64,000 nucleotides of DNA from positions 62,001 to 126,000 of the forward strand of contig JADKFV010000003.1 in NCBI GenBank assembly GCA_016717325.1, given 5' to 3'. The notes below the pieces were generated by a model. That model was given only the letters and a program-made list of their open reading frames with translations, ran no database searches and was not told the DNA's origin. Position 1 is the first letter of the stretch. The number at the start of each line of letters is the position of its first letter. This DNA comes from Bacteroidota bacterium (GTDB taxonomy: Bacteria; Bacteroidota; Bacteroidia; AKYH767-A; OLB10). Made by a program: the position numbers and the translations under genes. This document shows positions 18,609 to 28,371 of the stretch, in pieces.

Positions 18609-19835
18609 TTATTCGTCACGTAAAGCAACTACGGGTTCAACCTGCGATGCCTGTATTGCAGGAAACAAACCCGCCAAGCCACCTACTAAAATAATTAATA
18701 ATGTGGCTGAAACGGCCACAGTAAAATCTACTTCGGGATTGCGAAAAAAATCGCTTTCAATTTTTGAGCCCATCAATTCTAGTAAAGCTATGCCTCCTAA
18801 TAAGCCTACATATCCAGCAACGGCAGTTATGAAAATTGCTTCCTGTACTATCAGCATTACTATGGACGATGGAGTAGCACCCAGGGCCTTTCGCACTCCA
18901 ATTTCTTTAGTACGTTCCTTTACTATTATCATCATGATATTGCTCACACCAACCACTCCGGCTATCAAAGTACAAATGCCTATTATCCACACAAATATTT
19001 TAATGCCTGTCATCATATTCATAATGCGTGTGTACTCTTCGGTCCAGTTTTCTATGCGCACAGCATCTACATCGGCCGGGTCAAATTTATGTTTCGATGC
19101 CATCATGTTTCTTATTTGGGTTACCATTTCGGCACTGTTGTCAAATCCTTCTTTGTCTATACTTGTCCAAATATTGTTTACTTTGTTTTGGCCATTGAAA
19201 GTGCGTTGCATAGTTGTTAACGGTACATATATACGATTGAGGTCGCCATTGCCGGGGTCGGTAAAAATGCCTACCACTTTGAATGGTGTGCCTTCCACAT
19301 CAATAAATTTATCGATAGGGTCTTCGTTTTTAAAAAGCTCATCGCGCACGGGTTCGCCTATGCAACAAACTTTGCGAAAGTCTTTGATATCAATATCGTT
19401 TATAAACCGACCTTTAATAATGGTAGCATTTTCAAGATAATCGTGGTCGGGCATGCAAGAGCGAACAGTAAAGGAAGCATGCCGGTTTTTATATGTCATC
19501 GGTTTCGAATTCCAGCCGGCATAAGTGGCACTGCTATGTTCTATATGTTGTATCTTATTTCTTATTTCGTAATAGTCATCGTTGGTGAGTTGTATGTTTC
19601 GACCGGGTTTTAATCCTTTGTAAGCAATGCTGGTTTCACCACCACGTATATTGATACTGTTAACGGCATCGCTCATAAACTGATGTTGTACACCATTACG
19701 CAATCCATTGCCGGCACCTAACAATACTACAAGAATAAAAATACCCCATGCCACACTAAATGCGGTAAGAAAAGTACGTAACTTATTCTTGCTGATGGTA
19801 GCCATTATTTCTTGCCATTTATCCTGGTCGAACAT
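18609..19835 (-). CDS. MacB-like ABC transporter permease (FtsX family), second copy
   Basis: 408 residues with the same layout as its neighbour: N-terminal helix (FLTAFSVAWGIFILVVLL), periplasmic core, and C-terminal FtsX helices with VKERTKEIGVRKALGATP. The two permeases are diverged paralogues, so the exporter is probably a heterodimer rather than a MacB homodimer. It starts 46 bases downstream of the ATPase stop. Paired permease genes next to a LolD-type ATPase and adaptor are a common Bacteroidota arrangement. Substrate not predictable. Confidence 0.9.
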   Translation of the reverse strand: MFDQDKWQEIMATISKNKLRTFLTAFSVAWGIFILVVLLGAGNGLRNGVQHQFMSDAVNSINIRGGETSIAYKGLKPGRNIQLTNDDYYEIRNKIQHIEHSSATYAGWNSKPMTYKNRHASFTVRSCMPDHDYLENATIIKGRFINDIDIKDFRKVCCIGEPVRDELFKNEDPIDKFIDVEGTPFKVVGIFTDPGNGDLNRIYVPLTTMQRTFNGQNKVNNIWTSIDKEGFDNSAEMVTQIRNMMASKHKFDPADVDAVRIENWTEEYTRIMNMMTGIKIFVWIIGICTLIAGVVGVSNIMMIIVKERTKEIGVRKALGATPSSIVMLIVQEAIFITAVAGYVGLLGGIALLELMGSKIESDFFRNPEVDFTVAVSATLLIILVGGLAGLFPAIQASQVEPVVALRDE

Positions 19836-19881
19836 TCTTTTTTTGTTTTAGGTTAGGTTATTGATTCATTGCTACAAAAAA

Positions 19882-20592
19882 TTATTGTTCTATAATTAAC
19901 CCATCGCTAAGGCGAATAATACGATCGGTCATTTTACTGATGTCGTTTTCGTGGGTTACTATCACCACAGTTATACCTTGTGCATTTACATCTTTAAATA
20001 GCTGCATTACTTCGAGCGAATTTGTAGAGTCGAGCGCACCGGTAGGTTCATCGGCAAATATTACCTTGGGCTTGCCTATCAATGCACGCGCAATTGCAAC
20101 ACGTTGTTTTTGACCTCCACTCATCTCGCTTGGCAAATGATTGGCCCATTCTTTTAGCCCCACCTTATCTAAATATTCCATGGCTATTTTGTTGCGTTCT
20201 CTACGGCCTACTTTCTGATAATATAATGGCAAGGCAACATTTTCCATAGCATTTTTAAAAGCCAGTAAATTGAAGGATTGAAAAACAAAGCCTAAAAATT
20301 TATTGCGCAGTTGTGCCGCTTTGGTTTGCGATAAATTGCTCATAAGCAAATCGTTCAAATAATATTCGCCCTTATCGTAACTATCGAGTAAGCCCAAAAT
20401 GTTGAGCAGCGTAGATTTGCCCGAGCCTGACGATCCCATAATAGATACCAACTCACCAGGCTTTATATACATGTCGATACCTTTAAGCACATGCATGCTG
20501 TTGTTACCAATGGTGTACGATTTATTAATATTTGAAAGTCGAATCACAAAAAATTTATTTGGCGTTAAAAGTAAGATATTTTCATTCTTCAA
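19882..20592 (-). CDS. ABC transporter ATP-binding protein, LolD/MacB type
   Basis: 236 residues from the ATG at 20592. A GTG at 20547, giving VIRLSNINKSYTIGN, is closer to the family's usual beginning and is an equally good start. Motifs: Walker A GSSGSGKSTLL, Q-loop FQSFNLL, signature MSGGQKQRVAIARAL, Walker B VIFADEPTGALD and switch His in VIVTHEND. It powers the two downstream permeases. First gene of the ATPase-permease-permease-adaptor operon. Confidence 0.93.
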   Translation of the reverse strand: MKNENILLLTPNKFFVIRLSNINKSYTIGNNSMHVLKGIDMYIKPGELVSIMGSSGSGKSTLLNILGLLDSYDKGEYYLNDLLMSNLSQTKAAQLRNKFLGFVFQSFNLLAFKNAMENVALPLYYQKVGRRERNKIAMEYLDKVGLKEWANHLPSEMSGGQKQRVAIARALIGKPKVIFADEPTGALDSTNSLEVMQLFKDVNAQGITVVIVTHENDISKMTDRIIRLSDGLIIEQ

Positions 20593-20894
20593 TAGGACAC
20601 TACCATTTGCAAAACGTTACAAGGGTGTTAAATTATATTTTGTCCAATTTTATAAAGGATAACACATTTTATGTTGGATTGTTAAATGTACATGCGATGG
20701 AATAGGGGCAAAGCCTTTTCGAATCTAATTCAGAAGTGGCTTGGTTTTTTAAAAATCATTATCGATACTATACCAAACATCAAAATTCTGAATATTTTCA
20801 ATAACATTGGTTTTACAGAAAAGGGCAATTTAGATTTTTTCTAAAGTGGTTTGAAAGCACAATAAGTTGTTGCAAATGGAATAGCTAAACAAAA
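20593..20894. other. Intergenic region between the two exporter gene sets
   Basis: 302 bases with no protein-like frame. It separates the TolC-like gene, whose transcript ends here, from the ATPase-led operon, and should hold the promoter of the latter. No clear terminator hairpin, palindrome or TAnnTTTG box was found. Confidence 0.4.
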
Positions 20895-22316
20895 TTATTT
20901 TAATGCACCTGCACTCCACTGCAAGTTGTAAAATGTTTTAAAATATTTCGTTTTCAAATCGATAAGTTTTTCGAATGAATCGAAGGCTTTGTTTTCGCGG
21001 GCATTTATTACAAACAAAGAACTTTCGCCATTCAACAAACGTGATTCTTCGGCACGCAATAATTTTATGCAATTGTTGTAATGATTGTTTTGCAAAACCA
21101 CCTGATTTTGAAGTGCCATAAAATCATTGAAATAGCTTTTTATTTTTACCTCAATTTGCAATTGCTTTTGCGACTGCTCGAGGCGGTTATTGTTTATTTT
21201 TAGTTTTGCTATTTTATAATCACCCCGGCCTTGCGATAATCGTAATGGCAATTCGAATTTTATTCCGTACTTGAAATTGTTGGTCAAAAATTGTTGCCCT
21301 GCTTCAGAAAAATTATAACCATATCCTTTTCCTAAATGATTGTACATTAAATTTATTTTAGGCAACAGCGATTGAAACTTATATTGTTTTTCAATATCGA
21401 GCACTTCTAATTTGGATTTGTATAAAAGTAAATCGGGATGATTATCTTGCGCTAAAGCCAACAGAGAATTTAAATTAATATTGTTGCTGTTGAAAATGTC
21501 ATTATTATCCCATCCATCCTGAGGAACAATGTCGCGAGGTAGCAAAAAAGGAGTATCGTTATTTTGCCAAATATAATTGCTGAGTTCAAGACTCGTATTT
21601 TGAAATTGTAACAGTGATACATTTTGTCTTAACTGCATTTCCTGCAACTGCACCAATGCTTCCACAGTGTCGATTGCAGCACGTTCTCCATTGATAAAAG
21701 ATTTTTTTATAAGGTCGAATCTTTTTTCGTTGATGGAAACATTTTGGTTGAGTATTGTATACGTTTGAAACGCCTTTACCCAATTCCAGTAAGCATCCAT
21801 GGCATTTTTTATTAAATCATTTATCATCAGTCGTTGCTCCTGATACGACATTTGATTTAATACTTTTGCCTGTTGCAAAATGGCCCTTCGTTTATCCATC
21901 AGTAAATCTTTTGCGAGAGGAATGCTGATGCCGGTATAATTTACTCTGCCTAAAGTTTGTTCAGGACTATTTCTATTGCCAGTTAAATTTTCGAAACCTG
22001 TATACACTTCCATGCCGAACCATGTTGGTAGTTTAAGTTCGGCAAGAGAATGGTCGTAGTAATTTATACCATCAAATGTTTTGCGCGATGCATAGCCACT
22101 GGCAATTGGGTCGAAGTTGCTTCTGGCGGTGGTGACTTCATTTTTTGCAATCAGAACATTAAAAGCTGATTGCTTTACAATGGGATGAAACGTTCTCACA
22201 ATGTTCAAAAACTGATCAATGCTTAATGTTTTTAAGCTGTCTTGTGCATTGGCATAAAGTGACAAATGCAGAAGTAAAAATAAAGTGAAAGCTTTTATTG
22301 TATTTGTTGGCATCAA
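20895..22316 (-). CDS. TolC-family outer-membrane efflux protein
   Basis: 473 residues with a signal peptide (LFLLLHLSLYANAQ). The remainder is long amphipathic helices with repeated OEP-type segments (ARSNFDPIASGYASRK, NLLLALAQDNHPDLLLYKSKLEVLD), as expected for a trimeric outer-membrane channel. It starts 6 bases after the HlyD-type adaptor stop, so it belongs to the ABC-HlyD-TolC transcript, but it could also serve the MacAB-like set next door, which has no TolC of its own. Confidence 0.88.
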   Translation of the reverse strand: MMPTNTIKAFTLFLLLHLSLYANAQDSLKTLSIDQFLNIVRTFHPIVKQSAFNVLIAKNEVTTARSNFDPIASGYASRKTFDGINYYDHSLAELKLPTWFGMEVYTGFENLTGNRNSPEQTLGRVNYTGISIPLAKDLLMDKRRAILQQAKVLNQMSYQEQRLMINDLIKNAMDAYWNWVKAFQTYTILNQNVSINEKRFDLIKKSFINGERAAIDTVEALVQLQEMQLRQNVSLLQFQNTSLELSNYIWQNNDTPFLLPRDIVPQDGWDNNDIFNSNNINLNSLLALAQDNHPDLLLYKSKLEVLDIEKQYKFQSLLPKINLMYNHLGKGYGYNFSEAGQQFLTNNFKYGIKFELPLRLSQGRGDYKIAKLKINNNRLEQSQKQLQIEVKIKSYFNDFMALQNQVVLQNNHYNNCIKLLRAEESRLLNGESSLFVINARENKAFDSFEKLIDLKTKYFKTFYNLQWSAGALK

Positions 22317-22322
22317 AACTTT

Positions 22323-23647
22323 TTACTTTTTTGTTTTCGACTCGTCATCATTCACAATGTAATAATCGGGTGGGAAGCCATTAATATTTCGCCACAATTC
22401 ATACCAGATAGGTACATCTTTAAGTAAGGCAATTCCTTGTGCGCCCACACCATTTTTTAAAGTTGGTGGCCATTTTTTGTCGGTGGAGTCTTCGATTACC
22501 AGCACACGAAAATAGCCGGAAGTACTTACTGTATTTTCAATTGCATATACTTTGCCGCCAAAAGTACCGTAACTATTATTAGGCCATCCACTAAAAACAA
22601 GTGCCGGAAAACCATCAAACATAAATCGCACTTTTTGATTAACTTTTATCAAAGGTAAATCAACCGGGCGTACAAACATTTCCACGGCAAAGTCAATTTG
22701 TTGCGGAACAATTACAGCAATTTTTTCTCCCTCTTTTAATATTTCGCCTATACCGGTTTTATTGGCTTGTACTATCTGCCCATCTTGAGGTGCAAGTATT
22801 ACGTACATATCATTTCGTATGGTATAGTTGGCGGTTTGATTTTCCAGTTTTGCTAAGTCTCCTTGGCCGTCTGCAATCTGACCCATACTTTGAAACCTGT
22901 CGGCCTGAGTTTTACTTATTTTTTCGGCATATTCTTGTTCAACACCATTCTGTTCTATGTTTATGTTGATTAGTTCTTGTTTCGATTGTGCAAGTTTATT
23001 TATGGCACTTGTTTTTTTTGCCAAAGCATTTTGATATGCAGCGTTGCGTTGTTGCAATTGTGTTTGTGATACCAATCCATCATCAAACATTTTTTGTTGG
23101 CGCTCATATTGGTCTTTCAGTAAATCGCATTCGTTTGTCAAAGCAACAACATCTGCCTGCTCGCCTTGAATTTTATTATCCATTTGCAACAACTTGTTTT
23201 TAAGTTGTTCTATTTTGTATTTTTGGCATTTTGCAACGCCCATATTTGTTCACTTGCCGATAAAACTTTACTCTCGTAAAAATTTATAATTTCTTTTTTT
23301 GCATTTACTTGATCTTGTGTACGGCTTACAAGTTTGGGGTCAAGGTATTCGGCCTTTATCTCCGACAAAAGCATAATGGTATCGCCCTTCTTTACTAAAT
23401 CACCTTCTTTAACCCACCACTTTGCAATTTTGCCACCTATAACGGTATTCAGTTCTTGAGGTCGTTGCTCTTGCCTAATTGTTGTCACTATTCCTCTGCC
23501 TCTTATGTTTTGTGTCCATGGCAAAAAGAATATAACTACAATAAAAATAGCCATTGCCCAAAACCAATTAATAATTTTGCTAAACTTTTCGCTTCGGTAA
23601 ATTGTAGCAAAAGCTTTTAAGGGAATGTTATATTTATGATATTCCAT
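22323..23647 (-). CDS. HlyD-type membrane fusion protein, split by a one-base frameshift
   Basis: The first frame (from 23647) has 145 residues: a membrane helix (IINWFWAMAIFIVVIFFLPW) and the first lipoyl half (GGKIAKWWVKEGDLVKKGDTI). It stops at 23210 after LQNAKNTK. Adding one A to the run at 23220-23224 gives ...ALQNAKKYKIEQLKNKLLQMDNK..., continuing into a coiled-coil hairpin, second lipoyl half (ILAPQDGQIVQANKTGIGEILKEG) and beta-barrel domain, ending at 22323; about 441 residues. It bridges the inner-membrane ABC protein and TolC. Its start overlaps the ABC stop by one base. Confidence 0.88.
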
Positions 23648-25311
23648 TATGCTTTATTTTTATACACTCTGGCAGAGCCAATTCCCATAACAATATGATA
23701 ATCGCACATTTTGGCAAAATCAGAATCGTTAGACACTATTATTGAAGTGGTATTAACATTTTCATTTAATAAATAATTTATCATTTTGTTTTTTTCATTG
23801 CTATCAAGTCCAAGCCAGGGCTCATCTAATAACAATAATTTGGGACTGTTAGCCATTGCACGGAGCAATAATATTTTTTTTGCTACACTACTACTCAACC
23901 TTTTTCCTGCCGGGTCAATTTTGGTTTCGAATCCGTTAGGCATAAAGTCTAAGAAATTCTCAATACTCAATTTATTTGCCATGGATATTATTTTATCGGC
24001 ATCAATATCATGTCTGCCCATGGTAATGTTTTCCCATACAGTGCCAATAAATAAATCCTGTTGACTTAAATAAATACCGGTAGATGAACGTAGCGATTCT
24101 AACCGATAATTGTTCAAAGGGATTTTATTGAACAATACAGTGCCTTTATTGTCTTTATAACTACCGCTTAATATTTTTAGTAATGTGGTCTTGCCCGCAC
24201 CTTCATGCCCTGATATGCATACCGAACTATTTGCAGGTATCTCGACACTTAAATTGCTGATTGCCTTTTTGCCATCACTATACGAAAATTCAAAATCTTT
24301 CAGATCAATTTGTATACCCTTCGAAATATTTAATTCATGTTGTCCTTCTGATTCTAAGGCTCCTTCTGTTACCGAAGACAATTTTTCTAAACTCGTTACC
24401 ACATCATAAACAGAATCAAGATTGCCAATAAGTTTTTCTACTGCACTTATCACAGTTAGTATTACAATTTCGGCAGCAATAAATTCTCCAATATTAAGCT
24501 GCTGATTTATTAATAAATAAGTTCCCAGTAAAAGCATCGATGCGGTAACCGCTACTTTGAAAAACACCAACATACTATATTGAAACACCAGAATTTTAAA
24601 ATGCAATGTTCTTGATTTAAGGTAATTTACTAAATTGGCATCTGTTTTTAATAAATTTAAATTTGTTCCCTGCGTAAATTTAAACGACTTAATAACCCTT
24701 GCCATTTCCTCAAGCCATGCAACTACTTCATATTTATACGAGCTTTCTTTAAAACTTGTTTCTATGCCTTTGTTTGCGGTCATTCTTAACATGAAAAATA
24801 TAATGGTTACAAGCAATAAGCCAAAGCCTATAAAAAACGGATGATACAACGACAACAGCACAAGTCCGAAAAGTATTTGAATAGTAGCAAGTGGCAAATC
24901 AATTAAAATTTTCGCCAATCCTTTTTGAAGGTTTTGTGTGTCGAAAAATCTGTTTATCAGTTCAGGCAAATACATATTGTCCACCTTTTGCAAATCGAAC
25001 CGGGGAATGCGTTCTGTAAATTCAAAAGCATAACGGGTAAAAATACTTTGTTGTATTTTCTCAATAATTCGCATTTGGTTTATTTGAAAAACACCAACAA
25101 GCAACACTCCAGTTACTACAAGAAGAATGAGTATGTAAATGGATGTTACCATATTAGCGCCAAGCACAAAACCAATTATAGCTTGCACGCCTATAGGCAC
25201 AGTAAGTTGAACTAATCCACTAACAATAGCATAAAAATAAATTGATTTTACATCTTGCTTATCTGCTGCGAGCAACAACCAAAGCCTGTAAAAAGGACTT
25301 TTCTTTTCCAT
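23647..25311 (-). CDS. ABC exporter (membrane domain plus ATPase) with degenerate signature motif
   Basis: 554 residues. Residues about 20-300 form a six-helix ABC exporter membrane domain, the rest the ATPase. Walker A is GHEGAGKTTLL, Q-loop YLSQQDLF and Walker B LLLLDEPWLGLD. The signature is LSSSVAKKILLLRA instead of LSGGQ, and the switch region reads VSNDSD with no His. There is no N-terminal C39 peptidase. First gene of an operon with the HlyD and TolC homologues, divergent from a TetR regulator; the layout resembles type I secretion. Whether it hydrolyses ATP normally is doubtful from the motifs. Confidence 0.85.
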   Translation of the reverse strand: MEKKSPFYRLWLLLAADKQDVKSIYFYAIVSGLVQLTVPIGVQAIIGFVLGANMVTSIYILILLVVTGVLLVGVFQINQMRIIEKIQQSIFTRYAFEFTERIPRFDLQKVDNMYLPELINRFFDTQNLQKGLAKILIDLPLATIQILFGLVLLSLYHPFFIGFGLLLVTIIFFMLRMTANKGIETSFKESSYKYEVVAWLEEMARVIKSFKFTQGTNLNLLKTDANLVNYLKSRTLHFKILVFQYSMLVFFKVAVTASMLLLGTYLLINQQLNIGEFIAAEIVILTVISAVEKLIGNLDSVYDVVTSLEKLSSVTEGALESEGQHELNISKGIQIDLKDFEFSYSDGKKAISNLSVEIPANSSVCISGHEGAGKTTLLKILSGSYKDNKGTVLFNKIPLNNYRLESLRSSTGIYLSQQDLFIGTVWENITMGRHDIDADKIISMANKLSIENFLDFMPNGFETKIDPAGKRLSSSVAKKILLLRAMANSPKLLLLDEPWLGLDSNEKNKMINYLLNENVNTTSIIVSNDSDFAKMCDYHIVMGIGSARVYKNKA

Positions 25312-25347
25312 AATTAATTAACGGGTGCAAATTTAGTACTTAATTTC

Positions 25348-25366
25348 ATAATAGTAATACTATTAT
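25348..25366. promoter_or_regulatory. 19-bp palindrome, candidate TetR operator
   Basis: ATAATAGTA-A-TACTATTAT is a perfect 9-1-9 inverted repeat in the 129-base gap between the exporter operon (minus) and the TetR gene (plus). Position and symmetry fit a TetR dimer site controlling both directions. Its AT richness lowers confidence. Confidence 0.5.
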
Positions 25367-25417
25367 TTATATTAATTATTTTTTCATGATGCGAAGTTAA
25401 ACTATTGTAAATGTATC

Positions 25418-25425
25418 TATATTTG
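25418..25425 (+). promoter_or_regulatory. Candidate -7 box (TATATTTG) of the TetR gene
   Basis: TATATTTG exactly fits TAnnTTTG. It lies 15 bases before the ATG at 25441, so transcription would begin around 25430; this rules against the upstream ATG at 25411 as the start. Confidence 0.5.
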
Positions 25426-25440
25426 CAAAAAAATATTTGT

Positions 25441-26112
25441 ATGGATTTTCAGGTCAAGTTTAAAGTAAATGAGAAAGTTTATTTGCGCGATCCCGAAGGT
25501 AGTGAACTTGGGAAGCGTATTGTAAAAAGTGCCATCGACCTTATTTATGAATTGGGGTTCGAAAATTTTACCTTTAAAAAACTGGCAACAGAAATCCAAA
25601 CTACAGAGGCAACTGTATATCGTTACTTCGAAAGCAAACACCGTTTGTTATTGTATATTCTTAATTGGTATTGGTCGTATATGGAATTTTTAGTGGCATT
25701 TCAGGTGCAGAATATGAAAGACCCCAAACAAAAAATAAAAGCTGTTGTTCGTTTGTTTACTCATGAACTGCCACATAGCAAAGGAAGCCATGAATACAAC
25801 AAGGAAAACCTGACCCAAATAGTGATTAACGAAAGCAGTAAAGTTTACCTGGTTAAAGATGTGGATGAAATAAATAAGAATGAAGTATTTAAACCCTATA
25901 AAGATTTATGTGCTGCCATTGCAGAAATAATTCTGGAATACAATCCTAAATATAAATATCCGAAATCGCTTGGCACAACTTTGATTGAAACTTCACATCA
26001 TCAGCAATTTTTTTCGAAATATCTTCCAAAACTTACCGATGTGCAGGTTAAAAACAAAGACGAGTATTCTGCCATCTTCATCGAAGATTTAGTTTTTAAG
26101 GCCCTTTCATAA
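25441..26112 (+). CDS. TetR/AcrR-family transcriptional regulator
   Basis: 223 residues from the ATG at 25441 (an ATG at 25411 lies upstream of the likely transcription start). The N-terminal DNA-binding domain is clear: GKRIVKSAIDLIYELGFENFTFKKLATEIQTTEATVYRYFESKHRLLLYIL, given here as about residues 22-72, with a helix-turn-helix at TFKKLATEI...TVYRYF. The C-terminal ligand-binding half is family-variable. It is divergent from the ABC-HlyD-TolC operon and is the obvious candidate for its repressor, acting at the palindrome at 25348-25366. Confidence 0.9.
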   Translation: MDFQVKFKVNEKVYLRDPEGSELGKRIVKSAIDLIYELGFENFTFKKLATEIQTTEATVYRYFESKHRLLLYILNWYWSYMEFLVAFQVQNMKDPKQKIKAVVRLFTHELPHSKGSHEYNKENLTQIVINESSKVYLVKDVDEINKNEVFKPYKDLCAAIAEIILEYNPKYKYPKSLGTTLIETSHHQQFFSKYLPKLTDVQVKNKDEYSAIFIEDLVFKALS

Positions 26113-26145
26113 CCAACCGGAAAATGGCAAATACTTTTTGTAAAA

Positions 26146-28371
26146 TTAATTTTTCACAAATTTACCATTGTATACTATTACATTATTAGTATCTAATATT
26201 TTAATAAAATAAATACCCTTATCAAGGCGCTTTATGTTAATTGAAGTTTCATAAGGTGTTATAATAATTTCGTTTCCCACATTGTCTGTTATAACTATTT
26301 TGGAAAAAACATTGTTGCCATTATTTTTCACGTTTATTATATCGAATGCTGGATTAGGATAAATTGAAATTTCTTCTGCAGCGGTTTCAGATTTACTTAA
26401 CTTAGCGTTGCACGGCCCAACATTTGTAAAAACAAAATCGCGCACATAGTAACCCGAAGTAACAGGCATAAATCGCATGCCATGCAGGCCTTCGCCAAGG
26501 TTAGGAATGTTTACGGCAACAGTAGTTGCATATCCTGTTCCATTATTATTTGGAATATTTATAATGCCGTAATCAATATTGTCGATAAGCAAACGCATTT
26601 GCTGATTGGCAGCATTGCAACGTGTATTTGCCTGCAGAGAATAATCTCCGGCTTGGCCATTTGGCACTCTTATTAAGTATTGATGGTAAGGCATCCATGT
26701 ACTCGCATTTAAATCGGGATTATTATTGAAATTACTTTGGTAACCTGCAACTTTTCTTGCATCTACATCCACAGAAATATTTTGCCCTGCAGATATTGCC
26801 ACAGGCGTAGTTGCCAAAATATTGTTAATGGCTTGCAGCTTTGCGGAGTTTTCGTAATTCTCGGTAAGCGACCATGTTCCATACGGAGTATTCCAATTAC
26901 CGGCACCAGCTGTAAACCAGTTGAACAATCCATCGGCACCATATGTATACCATTTGGTTAAATAATCTTCGCAAATAATTTTCATTTGATTGTCGCGCGA
27001 GGCTTCTTTTTTTGCTTGAATATTATTTGGTCCAAAAGTATCGGGGCCTCCTTCGTAACAAAATAATTTTATATTGTAGAAATGCGAAAAGGCAGCCCAT
27101 ACATCAACACTATTCTCATAAGCATCAAATGTATTTGTCACATCGTTTAGCATTGCTGTTAATACCTGTTGTTTAGTAGCATTGTTACTTGTGTCTATGC
27201 CCGCTGTATTAAAATATGGCGCAATGGCAATTGCATAAAAATAGTTTGAAGGTGAACCATAATAATCATCTATAAATTCAATTCCTTTTCTTGTAAAATC
27301 ATACCAGCCATATTGTACTCCATACACTACCCTCACACGGTTATTAATTGCCGCAGCACCCCAGGTCGATTTAAAAATATCGCTTATTGTTTTTGCTTGC
27401 AGCCCTATTCTGCGTTGGCACCAGGTATATTGGTCGTTCACATTATCATAATTTAATGGGCTACCCGGTTTATTGGCGTCAATAATACTTTGATTCAAAT
27501 TCCAACCCGATTGCTCAAAGCTCCAATTCCACACTTCATTACTGTATTCCACATAAACATTTAAGTTTGGGTTTAAAGAGTTTTTAATTAAATTTGATAA
27601 AGAACGTATATAGTAATTGTTAGCCTTATGAGGAATATTTATCCACAAATCTTTATTGAGCGTGTTTGCCAATTCTACGCAATACTCCCATGCCACTCCT
27701 CGACTGCCGGTTTGAGTTGTTGATGTTTTTTTGGTGCGATTAACCCATAAAGAATCGATGTTCCCATTGGTGGAATGCCAATCCATAAATCGCAATACAC
27801 TAAAGCGACTCATATGATTTAAGAATCGTTGCGAAAATGTTGGCGCATTGAAGGCAACACCGGGTTGCATAATTCTAATATTTTTTATGCCCCCAACTCC
27901 CGGGCCGAATAGCGTATTAGTAAATGCAATAATCATTTGCCCATTGTTGCCATTGTAATTGCCAAAAACCAAATTAGCTGTAGTAGCGTTGGTGACAGAA
28001 TTATATATTTTGTTTGTTACCGTAAACCCGCTCGCAACAGGAGTAATATTTGCCTGGCCATTGAATTTAATTTTATATGTTCCAAACATGCTGCTATCCA
28101 TATCTGCCATTACTATTACACCAAAGTCCTCGAGTGGCCAGCCATTGGCGTCTTTCAACGGAGCAATATCATTCCACGGTGCGTTTGTGTTTTTGCTCAT
28201 TCCTCTGTTCATTTTGAACACATCATTAAATGGTCTGTCGGCATTCCAATCTGCCAGGCCATTAATGTTTGCTCCCAAACTTACCTGCGCTGGTGTGGGT
28301 TGTGTGCACTGTGATTTTGATACTTGCCAAACACCAAAGGCAACAAAAATTAAAAGGAAGATTTTTTTCAT
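26146..28371 (-). CDS. Large T9SS-exported hydrolase-like protein with carbohydrate-binding-like C-terminal region
   Basis: 741 residues. Signal peptide (FLLIFVAFGVWQVSKSQ). The N-terminal part starts LGANINGLADWNADRPFNDVFK, then a barrel-like catalytic-type region with RFMDWHSTNG, GVAWEYCVELANTLNKDLWINIPHKA, VYVEYSNEVWNWSFEQ and CYEGGPDTFG. The Asn-Glu in EYSNEVWN and the later Glu in CYEGG are placed like the acid/base and nucleophile of clan A glycoside hydrolases. A beta-sandwich with RCNAANQQMRLLIDNIDYG follows, then a T9SS sorting domain (ISIYPNPAFDIINV). I recall similar proteins annotated as cellulose-binding or unclassified glycosidases; activity is unproven. Confidence 0.75.
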   Translation of the reverse strand: MKKIFLLIFVAFGVWQVSKSQCTQPTPAQVSLGANINGLADWNADRPFNDVFKMNRGMSKNTNAPWNDIAPLKDANGWPLEDFGVIVMADMDSSMFGTYKIKFNGQANITPVASGFTVTNKIYNSVTNATTANLVFGNYNGNNGQMIIAFTNTLFGPGVGGIKNIRIMQPGVAFNAPTFSQRFLNHMSRFSVLRFMDWHSTNGNIDSLWVNRTKKTSTTQTGSRGVAWEYCVELANTLNKDLWINIPHKANNYYIRSLSNLIKNSLNPNLNVYVEYSNEVWNWSFEQSGWNLNQSIIDANKPGSPLNYDNVNDQYTWCQRRIGLQAKTISDIFKSTWGAAAINNRVRVVYGVQYGWYDFTRKGIEFIDDYYGSPSNYFYAIAIAPYFNTAGIDTSNNATKQQVLTAMLNDVTNTFDAYENSVDVWAAFSHFYNIKLFCYEGGPDTFGPNNIQAKKEASRDNQMKIICEDYLTKWYTYGADGLFNWFTAGAGNWNTPYGTWSLTENYENSAKLQAINNILATTPVAISAGQNISVDVDARKVAGYQSNFNNNPDLNASTWMPYHQYLIRVPNGQAGDYSLQANTRCNAANQQMRLLIDNIDYGIINIPNNNGTGYATTVAVNIPNLGEGLHGMRFMPVTSGYYVRDFVFTNVGPCNAKLSKSETAAEEISIYPNPAFDIINVKNNGNNVFSKIVITDNVGNEIIITPYETSINIKRLDKGIYFIKILDTNNVIVYNGKFVKN

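Noticed and set aside
18574..19440. Long plus-strand open frame (288 codons) across the permease genes
   Set aside because: It lies antisense to two well-supported MacB-like permeases and has no coherent protein features.
22323..23243. Separate 306-residue HlyD-like protein with its own start
   Set aside because: Its first residues lie in a shifted part of the upstream frame; adding one A at 23220-23224 makes one continuous HlyD protein.
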